Source of the DNA: Puffinus mauretanicus
Lineage: Eukaryota > Chordata > Aves > Procellariiformes > Procellariidae
Reading direction: 5' to 3'
NCBI GenBank assembly: GCA_023333565.1
Contig: JAJKFH010002656.1
Coordinates: 806,001 to 870,000, forward strand
Length of the DNA: 64,000 nucleotides
The position numbers and the translations under genes were made by a program. The notes beneath the pieces were generated by a model. That model ran no database searches. It was not told the DNA's origin and worked only from the letters and a program-made list of their open reading frames with translations. Positions within the stretch are counted from its first letter, which is position 1, and every line of letters begins with the position of its first letter. Below, piece by piece: positions 36,516 to 49,679 of this stretch.

Positions 36516-39495
36516 GTCACCTCTTTAGGCCTGAGAGCACTTCCAGTCAGATCCACCAGCTGCTTGTTTGTTTTGGGGGTTTTGGTTTGGTTTTCTTGTA
36601 AAGTCTCTTCACCTCTTCTTTCAATTCAGATATATTTTTGTTTGCTACTTCTGCTTTATATTAGGTTTTTCTTCATTCCTGCCACTCTTTTGCTTTTTCA
36701 CTGCATCTTACTCCTGCACTAATGATGGTTTTTAACCTTTATTAGTTTTTGAATCACTGCTAATATACAGGAATAAATTAAAGGCACTATAGGAAGAGGT
36801 ATGAACATTTGTCCTGAAGGTGCAAACATCAGTGATCCTCTCGCTTCGCTTCCTGTTGTTCCTAAAACTTACGCATTTGCTTACATTAGATCAATCCTTC
36901 TTTTCACATCTTTTTACGACTGAAAGAGCCTAACAGGAGTGAGGCCCTGGCGTGGTCGCCTTTCCTGTGCCTCAGTCAAACTCTCACCAAAGCCAGTGGG
37001 AATGTGAATGCTCCCTTACTGAAAATTGCTTGGTTGTTCAGATTTTGTAATTTGAAGAAAAGAAATACTGATCATCTTCACCAGTAATATGAAAAGCATC
37101 GTGTAGAAGTCAGTCAGATTAATGCTAACCCTGGACATAGATGAAATACAGGAAAATACACAACATGTTGCAAGTAGTTTGGATGTGAACCGGTAGATGC
37201 TCTGTGCATCTAAAACTTGCGTTCTGTTGCTCTGCCATCGCATGGATGTGATCACCTGCATTCCAGGGACACCAAGAGGCGTATCCCGTTTCCTTGAATT
37301 CTCCCGGGGCCTCAGTTCTGCAACATCACCTACATCTGGGGCTGCAGCCTGCCATCAGCCTGCCATCGTCTCGCCAACCACTGTGGTAGCCGGTGATTTC
37401 CCCAGGGGTTTGCCTGGCTTGCCCTCTGCAGAACTGCTCTGGGAATGCACCGATGTGTGGCACCAAGGGCAAAGCCACCGAGCTCCAAAGAAAGGAGCAG
37501 GGATTTTAGGACTGCAAGAAGTCTATCTGGGAGTTAGATGGACTTTTTAGAAGGTGACTTTTGACACTTTTTGGCAGGGAGGTTACTTGAGACATTTGAA
37601 TTCGCAGTCGTCTTCTACTAATACCTAAAGAATTGACTGAAAATGTAAACTGAGGTATTAGATGGCTTCGAGGATTCCTAATGGGATACATTCATAACTT
37701 TAAATGAAGTCATGGTCGTTGTTATCTCATGAATGTGAAATCTGTTCGCGGTATCAATGCAGTTAGCCGAGATGAAAGGCCAGGCCCCATAATACATTTA
37801 GGCTTCCAACATCCCTTTTTCATCTGTCTGCATGTACTGCTTTAAGTGGAGAAGAAAACAAGAAGAGCTGTGATACTGGGGCTCCAAGCTCAGCAGCACT
37901 GGGACCCTCTGCCCGTCAGTACGTCTGAGGCCTTTTCCTCTTCTCCCATCTCTTTGCGGCAGGAAAGAGTTGGAAGTAACCGCTTCTGTCAGAGACCCAG
38001 TGCCCACTCGCGTGGAGCGCGGAGGTCCCGGGAGCTGGGAGCCAACAGCAACGGCCCTGTGGAAGGCAAGGACTCCGTTCTGCTGAAGGCATCAGCTCCT
38101 CTTTGTTGCTGAGCTCTGAACTGAGGAAGAGCTGGGAGCCAAGAGTGATACGTCTTGCAAGCCAGGGTACTATCTCTCAAGGCTGCCTGCTGCACAGGGC
38201 TTGCAGGAATTATAGTACCAAATGTATTTTAAATGTAGTGGGTCACTCTCTCTCACTGGCCTCTAGCCCCCTCCTCATCCCCTGACAGTGGCAGTGCTCC
38301 AGTTTTCAAAATAAGAAGTATGTGGCCTAGTATATCAGGGTGAATCACCGCGTACTGAGGTATCTTCTGTTTTACCCCTCAAGTTGCTTTTCCCAGCACA
38401 GAGCCTTGTGCCCACAGGCGAAGCAATGCCAGAAGCACCGGACCACGACATTCCTCTATCTTGCTCACACCACGAGGAGTGGTTTCATTTGTTTGGTACC
38501 TATCGCGAGCGGCATGACCCCAATCCTTCCTGTATTCCAACACCCCTGAACGCACCGAGATGGTGCCTCTCTGAGCGCAGCCGCGTGACTTCAGTCAGTT
38601 CAGAGAGGGGACAAAATCTGCAGGTTGCTCAGCCAGACCATCCCGGTGCATTCAGGAGAGGCAGAGCCCATCTGCTGGACCTTGGGACGATGCTAACATA
38701 GCCAGCACGGCTCCATGCAGGGGTGCAGCAGGGCAGGCGCTCTCTCACCCACCCGCAAAGGAAGCTGCAGAGATACCGACCGTATCCCACGGTGTCGGCA
38801 CAGGCTCAGGGCTGTCCCACGATTTCCACATTATACACACACAGTTTAAAAGCTCGCACTTTAAGGATTGAGTTGCATGCCCAGCTCTGAATTGGCATGA
38901 CCTGAGGAAGAACCGTCTCTGCTAACAGCCCATCTTTTAATTTGTGCTTTATGTTACTGGAATAAGTAGGGGGGAAGGGAGTCATTAAGCGATTTTTTTT
39001 TTTTTAAAAAAACAACATAAACGTCACATTTCCTATATGCTTCAGCCATTTCACTGTAGGAGACAAATCAATATTCTTCTCTTTGGAGTTAAAGTCATTT
39101 GGTAAGGGAGAATAGGGGATTTGCCTTAACGAAAAGAATATATACTTCTTTAGAAGAAAGCAAGCCTTCCTTTTGTCTAGTTTCTGTTTTGTTGATAAAA
39201 ACTAAGCTCACTAGGGGGAAGGGTTTCTCTTTACAGACAGGATTTTCATAAACAAACTTGCTCCTTTCAACACATCGAAGGAAAAGCAGGAATGTATGCT
39301 GAGAACAAGAAAAAACCTACAGGACAAAAACATTTTAGAAATGGCCTGGATTTCTCTCTCAAAACCCAGCTATCTTCTGTCCTTCCTGAGCGGCCATGGA
39401 GGAACAGCTCAGGCCAACAAGACACCACGATAGGGCAACAACCGAAGTGTAAGCCCTCGCTCTCTTTGCACGTGATTCAGTTTCGGTTGTGTTTT
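36516..39495. other. Non-coding downstream of the CpG island
   Basis: Includes a two-copy CAGCCTGCCAT tandem near 37347-37369 and a mixed T/A homopolymer junction near 38993-39010. Moderately GC-rich sections at 37240-37500 and 37860-38180 yield frames of about 60 to 117 codons on both strands with no family signature. Confidence 0.5.
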
Positions 39496-39530
39496 GGGAG
39501 GGTATTTTGGAGGGGTGAGAGGGGTGGGGG
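39496..39530 (+). other. G-quadruplex motif
   Basis: Five G runs (3, 3, 4, 4 and 5 bases) lie within 35 bases, with short loops except for one of nine bases. This fits a G-quadruplex-forming sequence on the plus strand. Confidence 0.6.
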
Positions 39531-40599
39531 TATCACTCTTCACCCAATCCCTAGTCATGCCCATACCACGTTGCCAAAACAATCTTTCTGCCTGTGATGA
39601 ACATGGTGGCTAGCTCTAAGCTCTCGCCTTTCCATACTACTCATTTTAGCATAACTGTTTTCGTAAACTAAACAGAAAGGTTTACGTAAAGGTTTTCTTT
39701 GCATAAATAACCTGGAATTCCTAGCAGCCAAAGGAATTCCCCATTGCTTCTAAAACTGAGGTTTACCTATATTTTATATAGATTCTCTTTAAGCAACAAG
39801 CCTACTTTTAAAATGTCCATACCGGTTCGGGCAACAGAAATTAAGCCAATACACAGAATGATGGTGTTTTGCTGACAAGACAGGCAGCTGGTAAGCAAAA
39901 CATCACGATGTCATCTTGCTCTATAGGCACACCCTATACACTATCACAGAGGACTTCTCAGTAAACATGGCCTGGCACTAAACCACTGCGGTCTGGCTTT
40001 CTGCTTTTGTAATGGACTTTCTTACTTCTTCATGGGGGGCCTTTCCTCTGCCTCATTTTATCAGAGCAACTCTAGACAGTTCAGTGGAGTCACACCCTTC
40101 TCTCACGGGGGGTGAGACCCTGTACAGTCCAAAGCATTTTACTGTTTGACCAACTCTCACAGCACATTTACGGCACACCTAGGGCAGAGGATCTGGAGGC
40201 GTACTCCCTTTTCTCCTATAGATGAGAACTGAGGCAGCTGACCAACTCTTAACTCTATCCTAACTCTGCTAAATCAGGCAACAATATGTAAATAGCAGCT
40301 TGACAATGAAAAGCTCAACTAGTCAACTCCTGGCCTTAAACTTATTCTGATTACATCATTAATTATCTCTTAAAAAAAAAAGTCTTATAAAATTATCATA
40401 AAAATACATTTACAAGCAATGGAAAACCATTTGGTAAAACTGCTGCTTTATGTCACTCGCATCACTGGTAACGGAACACCAGCTGAGAATCTCGCTGCTG
40501 GTGTCAAGTGGTTCCACCAAAAACCAGACTTCTTTTTCAAAGCCTCAGTGGAATGATGGCTCTTATCATAGAAAGAGAATTTCACAAGGCAGAAGAATA
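39531..40599. other. Non-coding, nothing recognised
   Basis: AT-leaning DNA with an A-run near 40371-40381. No exon or repeat is assigned before the LINE relic. Confidence 0.5.
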
Positions 40600-40930
40600 A
40601 TGGCAAAATGCTCTGTGACTGGCAGAGTGAAATCCAGTCCCACAGACAGTCAGGAAGGCAGCAACAGTAGGTGGTTATCAAGACAGTTTCATCAGACAGT
40701 CGAAGGCCATGCAAAGCTTTATAAATCAGTATGAAGAGTTTACAACTGACACACCACTGAACACAGAACACTAAAGACTTCCCCTGTTCTGAAAAGCTGA
40801 TTTTTGGCATCAGCCTTCCTGCAGCTTTTAGATTTTGCTTACAGGAGTTAAGAGTGGAAGCAGATAGAATCAAATAACCCAGTCTCAAACTCAGGAAAGC
40901 ATGAATTAAAATCTGTCTCCATGACTGAGG
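40600..40930 (-). mobile_element. Ancient LINE fragment (L2/CR1 group), antisense
   Basis: The minus-strand frame ending at 40448 (146 codons) contains WCVSCKLFILIYKALHGL, with LIYKALHGL encoded at about 40703-40729. This matches the segment after the reverse transcriptase core in L2-like LINEs, where a conserved HWLP motif is followed by YKLLxLxYKALHGLAP. The forward strand around it (GCAAAGCTTTATAAATCAGT) also recalls the antisense consensus 'GGCTTTATAGGTCAGTA'. The copy is truncated at both ends and carries no catalytic core, so it is inactive. The assignment to L2 rather than to a CR1 subfamily is uncertain. Confidence 0.6.
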
Positions 40931-41528
40931 GAAATTATCTGTTGCTGATAATATTCCTCAGATAATAAAAGTCAGGATGTGAAACAGCCTAAGTACTGCA
41001 GGGAAACCAAAACAATAAATTAGGGCGCTAGACAAGCGTGATGTCCTCTACTACCTGAAAGATAGTTTTGCCCACCTGAGGTTGGACCTCACTGCCAGGT
41101 CCCACTCCCTGGTGAGAAACCAAGGCGGAAGATCTGGCCACAGATGCAGGTACCCCAGGCAGCCCTGCCCGGGATTCTGACACCCACAGGGGCAGCATGC
41201 AGATGAAAGGATGTGCCCCTGAAATCAACTTCAAATGGAGCAAAACAACGCCTGCAAACAACTGCTAAAAAATTTCAGTCTTATAAGGAGACAAACATGG
41301 TATCTTCCTGCAAGCCCAAGATGTGATTCTAGGGACAACTGCAACAATTTAATAGTCAACCTTTTAAATTTGGAAAGGCAAGAATTGACAAGGGCACCCA
41401 AATAGCATTTACAATTATACAGTTCTCTCGTCTAAGTCTAACATTACTGAGCAGTGATTGAAACTGGAAAAATCTAAAACAGCTGATAGATGGCAAAGTA
41501 TGCAGGAACAGCCATATTCTATACTACA

Positions 41529-41542
41529 CCCCCCCCCCCCCC
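41529..41542. repeat. C14 homopolymer
   Basis: An uninterrupted run of 14 C. Homopolymers of this type are length-variable and prone to sequencing error. Confidence 0.85.
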
Positions 41543-41967
41543 GAACTTTAATTACCCTGCCCTCCACTACCTAACAATATCACAGTCACTGAAGAAGAAA
41601 ACTTCCTCTCCACCATTTACTATCAAGTGGAGATAACACAGAGGCACAAACAAGAAATCCACACAGACTAGGGACCCAGGAACTGGTGATGGGCTCAAAG
41701 ACCTCACGTATATATCATTAGCTGAAAACTGTCCCAGGTATGAAGAGGGAAGGACTTCACTTTCCAGCAGAAATACAATGAAGCAAGAGAAACAACCATC
41801 CAGATAACACTCTCATATATCCATTTTAGCCATACGAGTAAAAACTTCTGTTAATAAATCCCAAAAATAAATTCAAAGAATATTTTTTTTACCTATAATT
41901 CAAAAACTATTCCTCTACTTTAAACAATATATAGCAGATTTTTCATGACTTGTGCAATTTTTTTCTA

Positions 41968-42002
41968 GGGGGGGGGGAGGGAAACGAGAGAGAGAGAGAA
42001 GA
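41968..42002. repeat. G10 run followed by GA simple repeat
   Basis: Ten G, then GGGAAACGAGAGAGAGAG-type sequence. This is a purine-only simple tract on the plus strand. Confidence 0.75.
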
Positions 42003-42821
42003 GAGACAGTCAGTTCTCATTTTAATGACCTGATTCTTGGAAAGACTGACCCTCCGGAGAAGATAATTAGCAGCCAGGCCAGTAATTCTCTTTAGCCACA
42101 CAAGCACAGCTGTTAACCCTTTCTCTAGAACAGAGATAAAACAGTGATATATAAAGGATAAGTACAACTGCAGTGTGGATCTTGTGTGTGACATTCCAAC
42201 CGCCCAAGATTTTCTTACCAAGTCTGACTGGTTCCGAGAACCTTCTGCATCAAGCAGATGAGGTGATGTGAGAATCTAAGACGTCATCTACATGCAAGGA
42301 AATCCAAATGAAGAAAATAATGCAGTAATTAAGGGGAAAAAGCCCATAAAATAAATAGAAGAAAGCTTGTAAAATGTTTGGAAGAAGAAACATAAGAAGT
42401 TTCCTGTGTAACAAATCCTTAGGACCGTTTGGAAGCAAATCACGACAGATATCCAACTTAATGTGCTATCACATGATGCCAAGAAACAGAGACATCACAG
42501 TAGCAAATCTATGATCAAACCATGAGAAAACTGAAAGAAAACCTGAAATGGGACTAAGAGGGCAATAAATGGCCAAAATTAAAAGAGGATTTATGGTGTC
42601 ACAGGAAACAGTAACATGTTCAAGAGAATTATTGTGAACTGAGTGCCAAATGGAACAATTTAAAGAACAGAGAGACATAACAGAAGTGTTACCATTGTAC
42701 CTAAGAAGCAGAGATTTATGGGCAGCACAGACATCAGTGGGAGTATGTTTTGGCTATTATAAATCACTACCTCTTCACCATTTAAAAAGCATTCCGGATT
42801 TCACAGCGATCTGAAACCCTC

Positions 42822-42872
42822 TTAGGGCCAGAGGGAGCTATGCTGATTTACATCTCTGAGGATAACGGCGTA
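42822..42872. repeat. Palindromic interspersed repeat relic
   Basis: TTAGGGCCAGAGGG is followed by GAGCTATGCTGATTTACATC and TCTGAGGATAACGGC. The order matches the arm of a sauropsid palindromic repeat I recall (GGAGCTACGCTGATTTACACC, then AGCTGAGGATCTGGCCC). Only one arm is present. Confidence 0.5.
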
Positions 42873-45800
42873 TGATGCTGATGAAGCGAGAGCAGTTTAT
42901 GCCAGCAAAGGGCATGCTCCAGTGACTTTGGAGGAGCTCTGTTAAGTCGAGACCACTCGAGGGGCTCCCTCCCCTCTCAACCATCACCGCTTAGTTTGCA
43001 GGTTTGGACCCTGGGATCTCCTGAACACCGAGGAGCTCGGTGTCCAGCCGCAGGCCGTACAGACAGACTGCTTACTGGAAGAAGAAAGTCAACAGACTCT
43101 TTTTTTCATGCTCAAATTGATCTCCACCCTCCCTGCCTGGGTGGGTCCCCATCAGGGTCCAAATTTTGTCCAGTGAAATAAACGCAGGCTTTCGGCAAGA
43201 AAAATAATTCCCATTAGACTTGAAAGAAACACCTTGTAAAACACACCAACAAAAGTAGCAGTAACACAATGACGTATGCTCTCACCCAATTTAACCAAAA
43301 GAATGGACGAGACATGCTCCACAACACACAGGGTGCCCCCCCAGCACACCTTCATAGCCAAGCTGAGGCTTTCAACCAGAAACAAACATACTGACCCATC
43401 CTAAGTTGTTCAGGCATTAGCAACGTTTTGGTCCTACCTTTACTGACGTAAGTTTCTGTGTTATGCAGCAGCTCTCATTAATGACTGGATGGTGGAACCA
43501 TTTGTTATTAAGTGGCTACTTTAGATCCTGGCACTTGGTTAAACTTCAGTGACAATAATCTAAACTCATTCCATACAGGGAGTTTTGTGGTTCATTAACA
43601 AACCTTTTTATTTGAACCGCTTTGAGAGCTGCATGTCCCTTCTAGTGCTGTTTTGCTAGCAAAGAGCATCTTGTCTAAACTGCTGGATCAAATCCAGAAA
43701 AAAATGCATAGTAACTGAAAGCCATTACCATCTGGAGACCGCTCAACACCCTATGTGGACGCTAGCCTGTGTCCAGCATCGGGTGAACAGGTGTCCACAT
43801 AATACCAGCCATCACGGTCGTCACTGGTTTGTAATCCCCTTTGCAGACTTGACACTCAGGCAGAACACTGAAAGCCTGTCATCCTTCAGCTGATCCCCCC
43901 CGGCATGCTTGGGAGGAAACTTCCTTACTGCTCCTCTGCCTCACGCTATCGAGTGGCTGCTGGTGAATTCTCTGCTGGATTTCATTCGCTAATACTTCCA
44001 TTCTTGTTCATTTGAAAAGAACAAGCAAAACGGCACCAACAAAAAGAAACGCCCTTGGAAATCCAGTGTTGTGCCAATACACAGGGACTAAGACCTCTCT
44101 CTTCGCCATTCAGACTCCAGAAACACCAATACTCCCCACAAAATGGGACTCCGTCGTGTCAGCAGTAGTGAAACCAGCTATTATTTATGCCCAGTAGAAA
44201 AAGCATTTGCTACCTATAACTTTAGAGAAAAAACAGACTCCTTCCCTGGGTTCAGTGAGTATCTAAGAAAAATAATCATTTTCTTTGAAAATGGCTGACC
44301 CAACCATAAAGTCTTCTTCCTAACCTAAAACATATACATTTGATTAACAGATAGATGTCAAATCAGTTAAAATAAAAAAAAAAAAGTACACAGAATAAGG
44401 CAGGCTGTGGATTTCACTAGTGTCTGTGAGTTCACAGAAGTAGCCAAGTTTACAAGCATAACAAATTACCAGGACTCAGATGAGCCACAGTGAGTAATTG
44501 TTTGTGCATTCCTAGATCACAGCAAATATGAGGTAAAGGCTCATTAACTTACAACTTTCCCACTGAGGTATAAACTAACGCATTGTACCTGATATTTTCT
44601 AAGAGCTCGCATTTAGTCATTTAACTCTTCAGCTGAGGCTGGGTAGCTTGCGAAGCCAAGAATTTCCCTCAGGCGCAGGACCCCTGAATTGAGTGCTAAT
44701 AACTAACCCCATGTCCACAAGCAAAAGCATCCTCCATGTGGAAAATCCCTTATTGGTAGTCACCGCCGTGCAGCGTGGCATAGGAGTGAAGGCTGCCCGC
44801 GCAGCTCCGTGCCAGCCAGCTTTGTTAGGGTCATTTGAATCCCCCCATTCCACCTAACAGAAGCACTCTGAACCTTCGACAGCCAAGCTGGTTGGAGCAG
44901 TCCTGAACAGAGACTGAGTTAACACTGCCGGGGGCGGATGTCCTGCAACAATTTTGCAGAGGTGAATGTCCAGTTTCTAGCTGGTTTGCTCCCTCAACAG
45001 CCTGCAGAGAACACGAGCAACAAAGAAACTACGCTCCAAAACCTGCGTGTTCAGCTCTATAACCAGCAAAATGAACTACAGGTACGAGTCTCCTCTGGAC
45101 TTAGGTCATTAACCTGCCCCACAGTTAGCAAATTAGGAACATCCCTGGCGAGTTGCCAAAAAGCCTCCTCTGAGCAAGGGATGGGCATCCCAGATTCATG
45201 CTCTTTTTGGCAAGTGATCCATACTATCTAAACGTTTGCTGGCTACCATGCCAATAACTCCCTCTTGCTCCTCAAGGCTAGCTACTTTCCTTGTTCTATA
45301 TGAACTTGACCAACGTTTCCCTGTCCAGAAAAAGCATAGCCACTCTATAAAATGATGAAAGCAAAGCTTTCTAATTAATATAAAAGCACTGTGAGACTTG
45401 CTGGAAGGATAGAATATGGTTACTTTCCAAACACCAAGAGGAAACCAGCTTCAGATATGCTTTGGCAAGGTCTAGAAAGTGAAATTCTTAAAGCGAATCT
45501 GGAATGACCAAACTTAGTAATTACATATTTTACCACAGAATGTACATACCTAAATCTTAGTCTTTGTGTGCAAACAGATAGGGCTTTGCCATGCTGTTGC
45601 TCCAGCCTTATAACAGAATTATTCCCTTTACGCCATGAAAGTTAATTACGCCAACACCCAACTACAGAAACGGAGTAGAGAATCTGGATTGGTTTTTTGT
45701 CCTGTGTCTGCCTACATATATTAAATTATGTCTGTATGCACATATACCCATGAACATTCACGTTACACTGAGATAAAACATGAACAGAATGACGACGGTT

Positions 45801-48800
45801 TTGTCATCTTTAATACGGTCCTGTTATATGTAACCTTGCAGCTTAAATATAAATTTAAACCTGAATCTCTCACACGCTTAAAGATACGTACTTATTTATA
45901 GCAACAGCAATAGGGAGGCCGCTGAGAAAAGTAGAACATCTTTGGAAAAAGTGGGTGGTGATAATGCAAAACAGAATCCACTTTTCAACTTTACTGGCAT
46001 CTCTGGTCTATGAAAACTGTGAACTTGAATGCCCTTTTTCTGCCCAGTGGAATTCTTTCAATCACCTAACATAACCCTATCTTAGGGATTTCTTATCTGA
46101 CCTATCCCCTCAATTGCACTTCAGGAGTTTGGCTGCATTCTGGCCATCAGAAAATTGTAGGAGGAGGAATGGAAATGGCCTCCTTCACACTTTGTGTTCT
46201 CATAAAAGCAAAAGAGCAACAGAAAGCAGGCAGTGCTGGGCATGGAGTTCCAAGTTTCCTTGCCTCACACTGAGTGAAGGTCTCTGAACTCTGCTATGAC
46301 TGCTGGAAATACTGGGACACCGTCTCAGAGCTGAGGGTGCCTCACAAAACACAGAACTGCCCAGACTCCCCCACTGTTTAATATCTGTGGCATAAATTTT
46401 GCTCTCATTTCGTAATTCAGGGGAAGGGAACAAGTTCACTATTGGGAAAGTCAGTCACTTGAAAGACTAGTGACTCCAAGTTTATTACTCACTGAAAGGG
46501 AAGTAAGTGCTTGAGAACGGGTCACACGCTGCGGGGCTGTACCCAGGAGCGCTGTGTCGTGCGTACCAGCGCGGCAGTACCGGATAGAGCACAGGAGATG
46601 GTCTGTCTGCAATAAAGGTACACTTGACTGGAACTCTGTAAAGCTTGATGACAAACGCATTGCAGTTTGTGGCTTATTCAGCTCCATCTTCATCTCTTTT
46701 TTTTTTTTTTTTCCTTCCTCTAGCCTTTCATCTGCAAGGGTCTTCAGGGAAAATTTGTGTGTTCTGCATTATAAGCTTTAGCAAAGACTAATTCAAGACA
46801 TTTGTTATACGCAGTTACACAGTTTCTAATAGCCGGTAACCCATCACAGGTTGTGGTTTAATGTGTAAATCATGCGTCTGTCATGGGTATTTTGTATGTT
46901 ATATCGTATTTCTATATGTAACTGCACAGACTATTTAGAGGCTCTTTTCAGGTATCCTCAGCCCTCTGTTGTTCCTCTCAGCTCACAGTAACTGCAAGAA
47001 AAATGAAGCTGCATCTGTCTCCTCACAATGAAGGTGATGGGAAATGGGAAACAGCGATAGGTCCAGGCATGACTCTCAACTTGCTAAACATTGCAGGTGA
47101 AATTGCATTTCACTGCAGCCACCACAAGGTGAAAAGAAAGTCCACTTTCTTCAGCGGCACCAGAACTTCACCTATGCGCATATTGTCTTGGCTTTATCCA
47201 GGCACTTACATCATACCAGCCATGCTAGTTTTAACTACAGCTTTAAAATACTGCAAGCTAATTTCAATATTTAACACTACAGTAGAAAGGCTCAGTGAAT
47301 GTTATGAACGCGGAACAGGCCCAGGGTGCCTGCCTTGTGTAGGCAGAGACTTTGTAGAGGCAGCTTATACTTGGGCAGGCTGTGCAAACTGTTCAGCTGT
47401 TAAGAAATTTTGCTGACCTCTCGTTTAAGTTAACTGCAGACTTACAGGGAGATTTGTAAAACATCACTGCTTCTAATACGTCCAGTTTATAATCAAATAA
47501 CTTGTTCATGGCTCACCCAAATTGGTCAGGCATGAAATGTTTTCTGTGGATAAGGCAGATAAAACAGTTGTATTCACGCCTGTTCCCTGACCTTAGTTGG
47601 GCTGTTGGGATTTTGCATGTTGAGTCAGGCAGAAAGAGCACTTGAAGAATGGGGTTAAAACTAAGTCAGCCTTTCTGTTCTCTCTCAATGATTTTCGATC
47701 GATTCCAACCTCTGCTATTGTCAGCTCAGCACAGATCCACTGTGAAGTTTGCTCTTCTCTGCCTCTTACGTTACAGCCACTACCAAGGACTTTGCAGTGC
47801 TAGAACCACCTGACAATTTTGTTCAGGCAAAAGAGACCCAACGTTGCTGCTCCACCGACATAGCAATGCTAATAGGAGTAAAATCTTGGTTGTGTCATTG
47901 AAATGAATAGTTATGACTTGCTGGATGTGCTGGGAAAAGATCTGCTGAAACAGAGGGAATTGAGTAGGTGGTTTCACCTTGGGAGCAGCTGTATTCCAGT
48001 CTGGAAGCCTTGCATGTTGTACTGATGCTCTGATGTACTCATCTGTGGGGCCTTGCACACATACAGGAAAAGAAAAAGATCCTTAAACATAGAGAAGGCA
48101 CAACAAAGGTTGGCTTTCAACACAGCAAATATGGGAGGTGGTGTTCCCACATCCTCTGGAAGAAGCGGGAGGCCACACAGAAGCACGCTATGGGTGTAGT
48201 GCAACATGCAGACCACCAGCTGAAATGTTTCACCTACAGCGGCAGACTGGCAGCATGACATATCATGTTATCATGACTATGGTGATAAAAATATATCTGG
48301 GGGATAGATGAGTTATGTCCTACTGTCTGAAATCTCTGCAGGCCCAGTAACTAAGCAACCTCTAAACCTTTGCATTTCTCATTAGAGTAATGCAAGGCCA
48401 TCAACTTTGCTTGGACTGATAAGGGTCAGAATTTAACCCAGTATTTCCAAGTTGGCTTTCTTTTTCCAGTGCTGCCAAAAGTCACACATGATTATCCCAC
48501 AGCGTACCAACAGCCAAGTGAACACCCAAAGGAACCCAATATTAAAGGAGACCCACCTTTTTATGCCTCCCATCTATATGGGAACTAACATAGTTGTGAT
48601 CTTTACTTTGCACGTAAAAAAAAGAAGCCAGGAAACGCTGATTTTCATTCACATCTCTGCCATTCCCCTGTAGATGGCCCTAGGTATGTCACCTATGTCA
48701 CCCTTTTGCTTCCTCTCTCTTCCCTATGCCACTGGTGCCATGTCTGCATGCCTCCCTGCAACCCTGTCCAACCCACTAAACAATAAAAACAGAATAAATT

Positions 48801-48910
48801 AAAACAAAGCAGAAGATGAAGTGAAATGGAAGCAGCAAAAGGCTTGCCAGGTGTCACCAGGTCTTTCACTAATACACCATACCTTGCCTTCAGTTTTTCT
48901 ATTTCAGCCC
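42873..48910. other. Long non-coding stretch; T16 tract
   Basis: About 6 kb without a recognised gene. A T16 run lies at 46697-46712. A 137-codon forward frame at 47003-47416 (MKLHLSPHNEGDGKWETA start) is the best open frame, but it has no recognisable domain and no matching splice context. The region at 43420-43640 is described separately. Confidence 0.45.
43420..43640. promoter_or_regulatory. Motif-dense unique AT-rich segment; possible conserved non-coding element
   Basis: Non-repetitive sequence with TGACGTAAG (CRE-like), CTCATTAATGAC, TTGTTATTAAGTGG, GTGACAATAATC and TTCATTAACAAACC. The density of homeodomain, SOX and forkhead-type words and the lack of frames or repeats suggest regulatory DNA. 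Conservation is untested. Confidence 0.2.
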
Positions 48911-49016
48911 CATTCAAGAAAGCATCCTTATTAGGATACAATCCAAACAAGTACTTAAATGCCTACTTAAATGCTGTCATTAATACAGACGGTTTAAATA
49001 CTTTTCTGAATGAAAC
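48911..49016. repeat. Palindromic interspersed repeat relic
   Basis: TTCAAGAAAGCATCCTTATT, then ACTTAAATGCCTACTTAAATG and finally TTTAAATACTTTTCTGAATG. This follows a remembered sauropsid palindrome with two GCTTAAGTGCTTTGCTGAATC-type ends around a CATTGACTTCAATGG-type centre. The centre is badly eroded. It abuts the LINE tail at 49017. Confidence 0.45.
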
Positions 49017-49100
49017 CCTTTAACTGTAAGCTCTTCAAGACAGAAAGAATGCTTTAGTTTTGGCTTACACAGAATTGAAAAATCAGATAGAAGAATGCCT
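49017..49100 (+). mobile_element. LINE 3'-tail fragment, sense
   Basis: TTTAACTGTAAGCTCTTCAAG opens the segment, matching the recurrent sauropsid LINE tail 'TTAGACTGTAAGCTCTTCGGGGCAGGGAC'. It continues for several dozen bases with GACAGAAAGAATGCTTTAG and TTGGCTTACACAG. I take it to be the same family as the antisense copy at 62156, which starts in the reverse complement of this tail. The match is short and old. Confidence 0.45.
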
Positions 49101-49679
49101 TTCATGGCTGCGTCGGTGGCTTGCTGACAGCACACACAAAAAAGGAAATACCTTCTCGCTTCCTCTCAATTTTGTGCTTCAGATGTTAAAGAAGAAGCAG
49201 ACAACAGAAAACACTTACAAATCTCATCAGACAGACCACTAAGCATATGCTCAGAGAAAATCCATGGAGCTGCCATTTCTGGAACAGAATTACAATCATT
49301 CAACGTCACAGTCTTCACTTGTACAACAGGAAAAGTGCTGTTCAATCCATCCTGAAAGACATTAATATGATTTGTTGCTTGCCCAGTGCTTTAAGATAGA
49401 GTCCTCTTTATGCCAACACTAAAATTACCAGAACCTCTTTTTTCCTGAGTCTCTAAGTGTGGTTCATGAACTCCTACTGTGGGTGGACTACCTCCTCCTG
49501 CCAACAGCCGACTGCATCTTCCACCGATGCCCATGAGCAGCACTCCTGCAGAAGGCAAAGGGGCCACCACAAAGCAACCACAGATGATCCAGAAGGGCTT
49601 CATGGACCCTGCAGCGCTGCCGAGCCTCGCTGCCCTTAAGAGGGAGTGTGCTCAAGTCAGCATTTTTTGAGTTAGGAAT
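49101..49679. other. Non-coding, nothing recognised
   Basis: Short mirror-image frames on both strands around 49391-49709 have no family signature. No repeat is recognised. Confidence 0.5.

Larger units (their letters stand above)
40931..42821. other. Non-coding with C14 tract and G/GA-rich simple sequence
   Basis: Simple tracts are a run of 14 C at 41529-41542, 10 G at 41968-41977 and a short GA repeat at about 41985-42002. The rest is AT-leaning. A longer LINE relic running on from 40930 is possible, but I could not follow its motifs. Confidence 0.5.

Noticed and set aside
47003..47416. 137-codon forward open frame with several cysteines near the end
   Set aside because: The cysteines suggest a small domain at first glance, but their spacing fits no family I know, and no signal peptide or exon boundaries support it.
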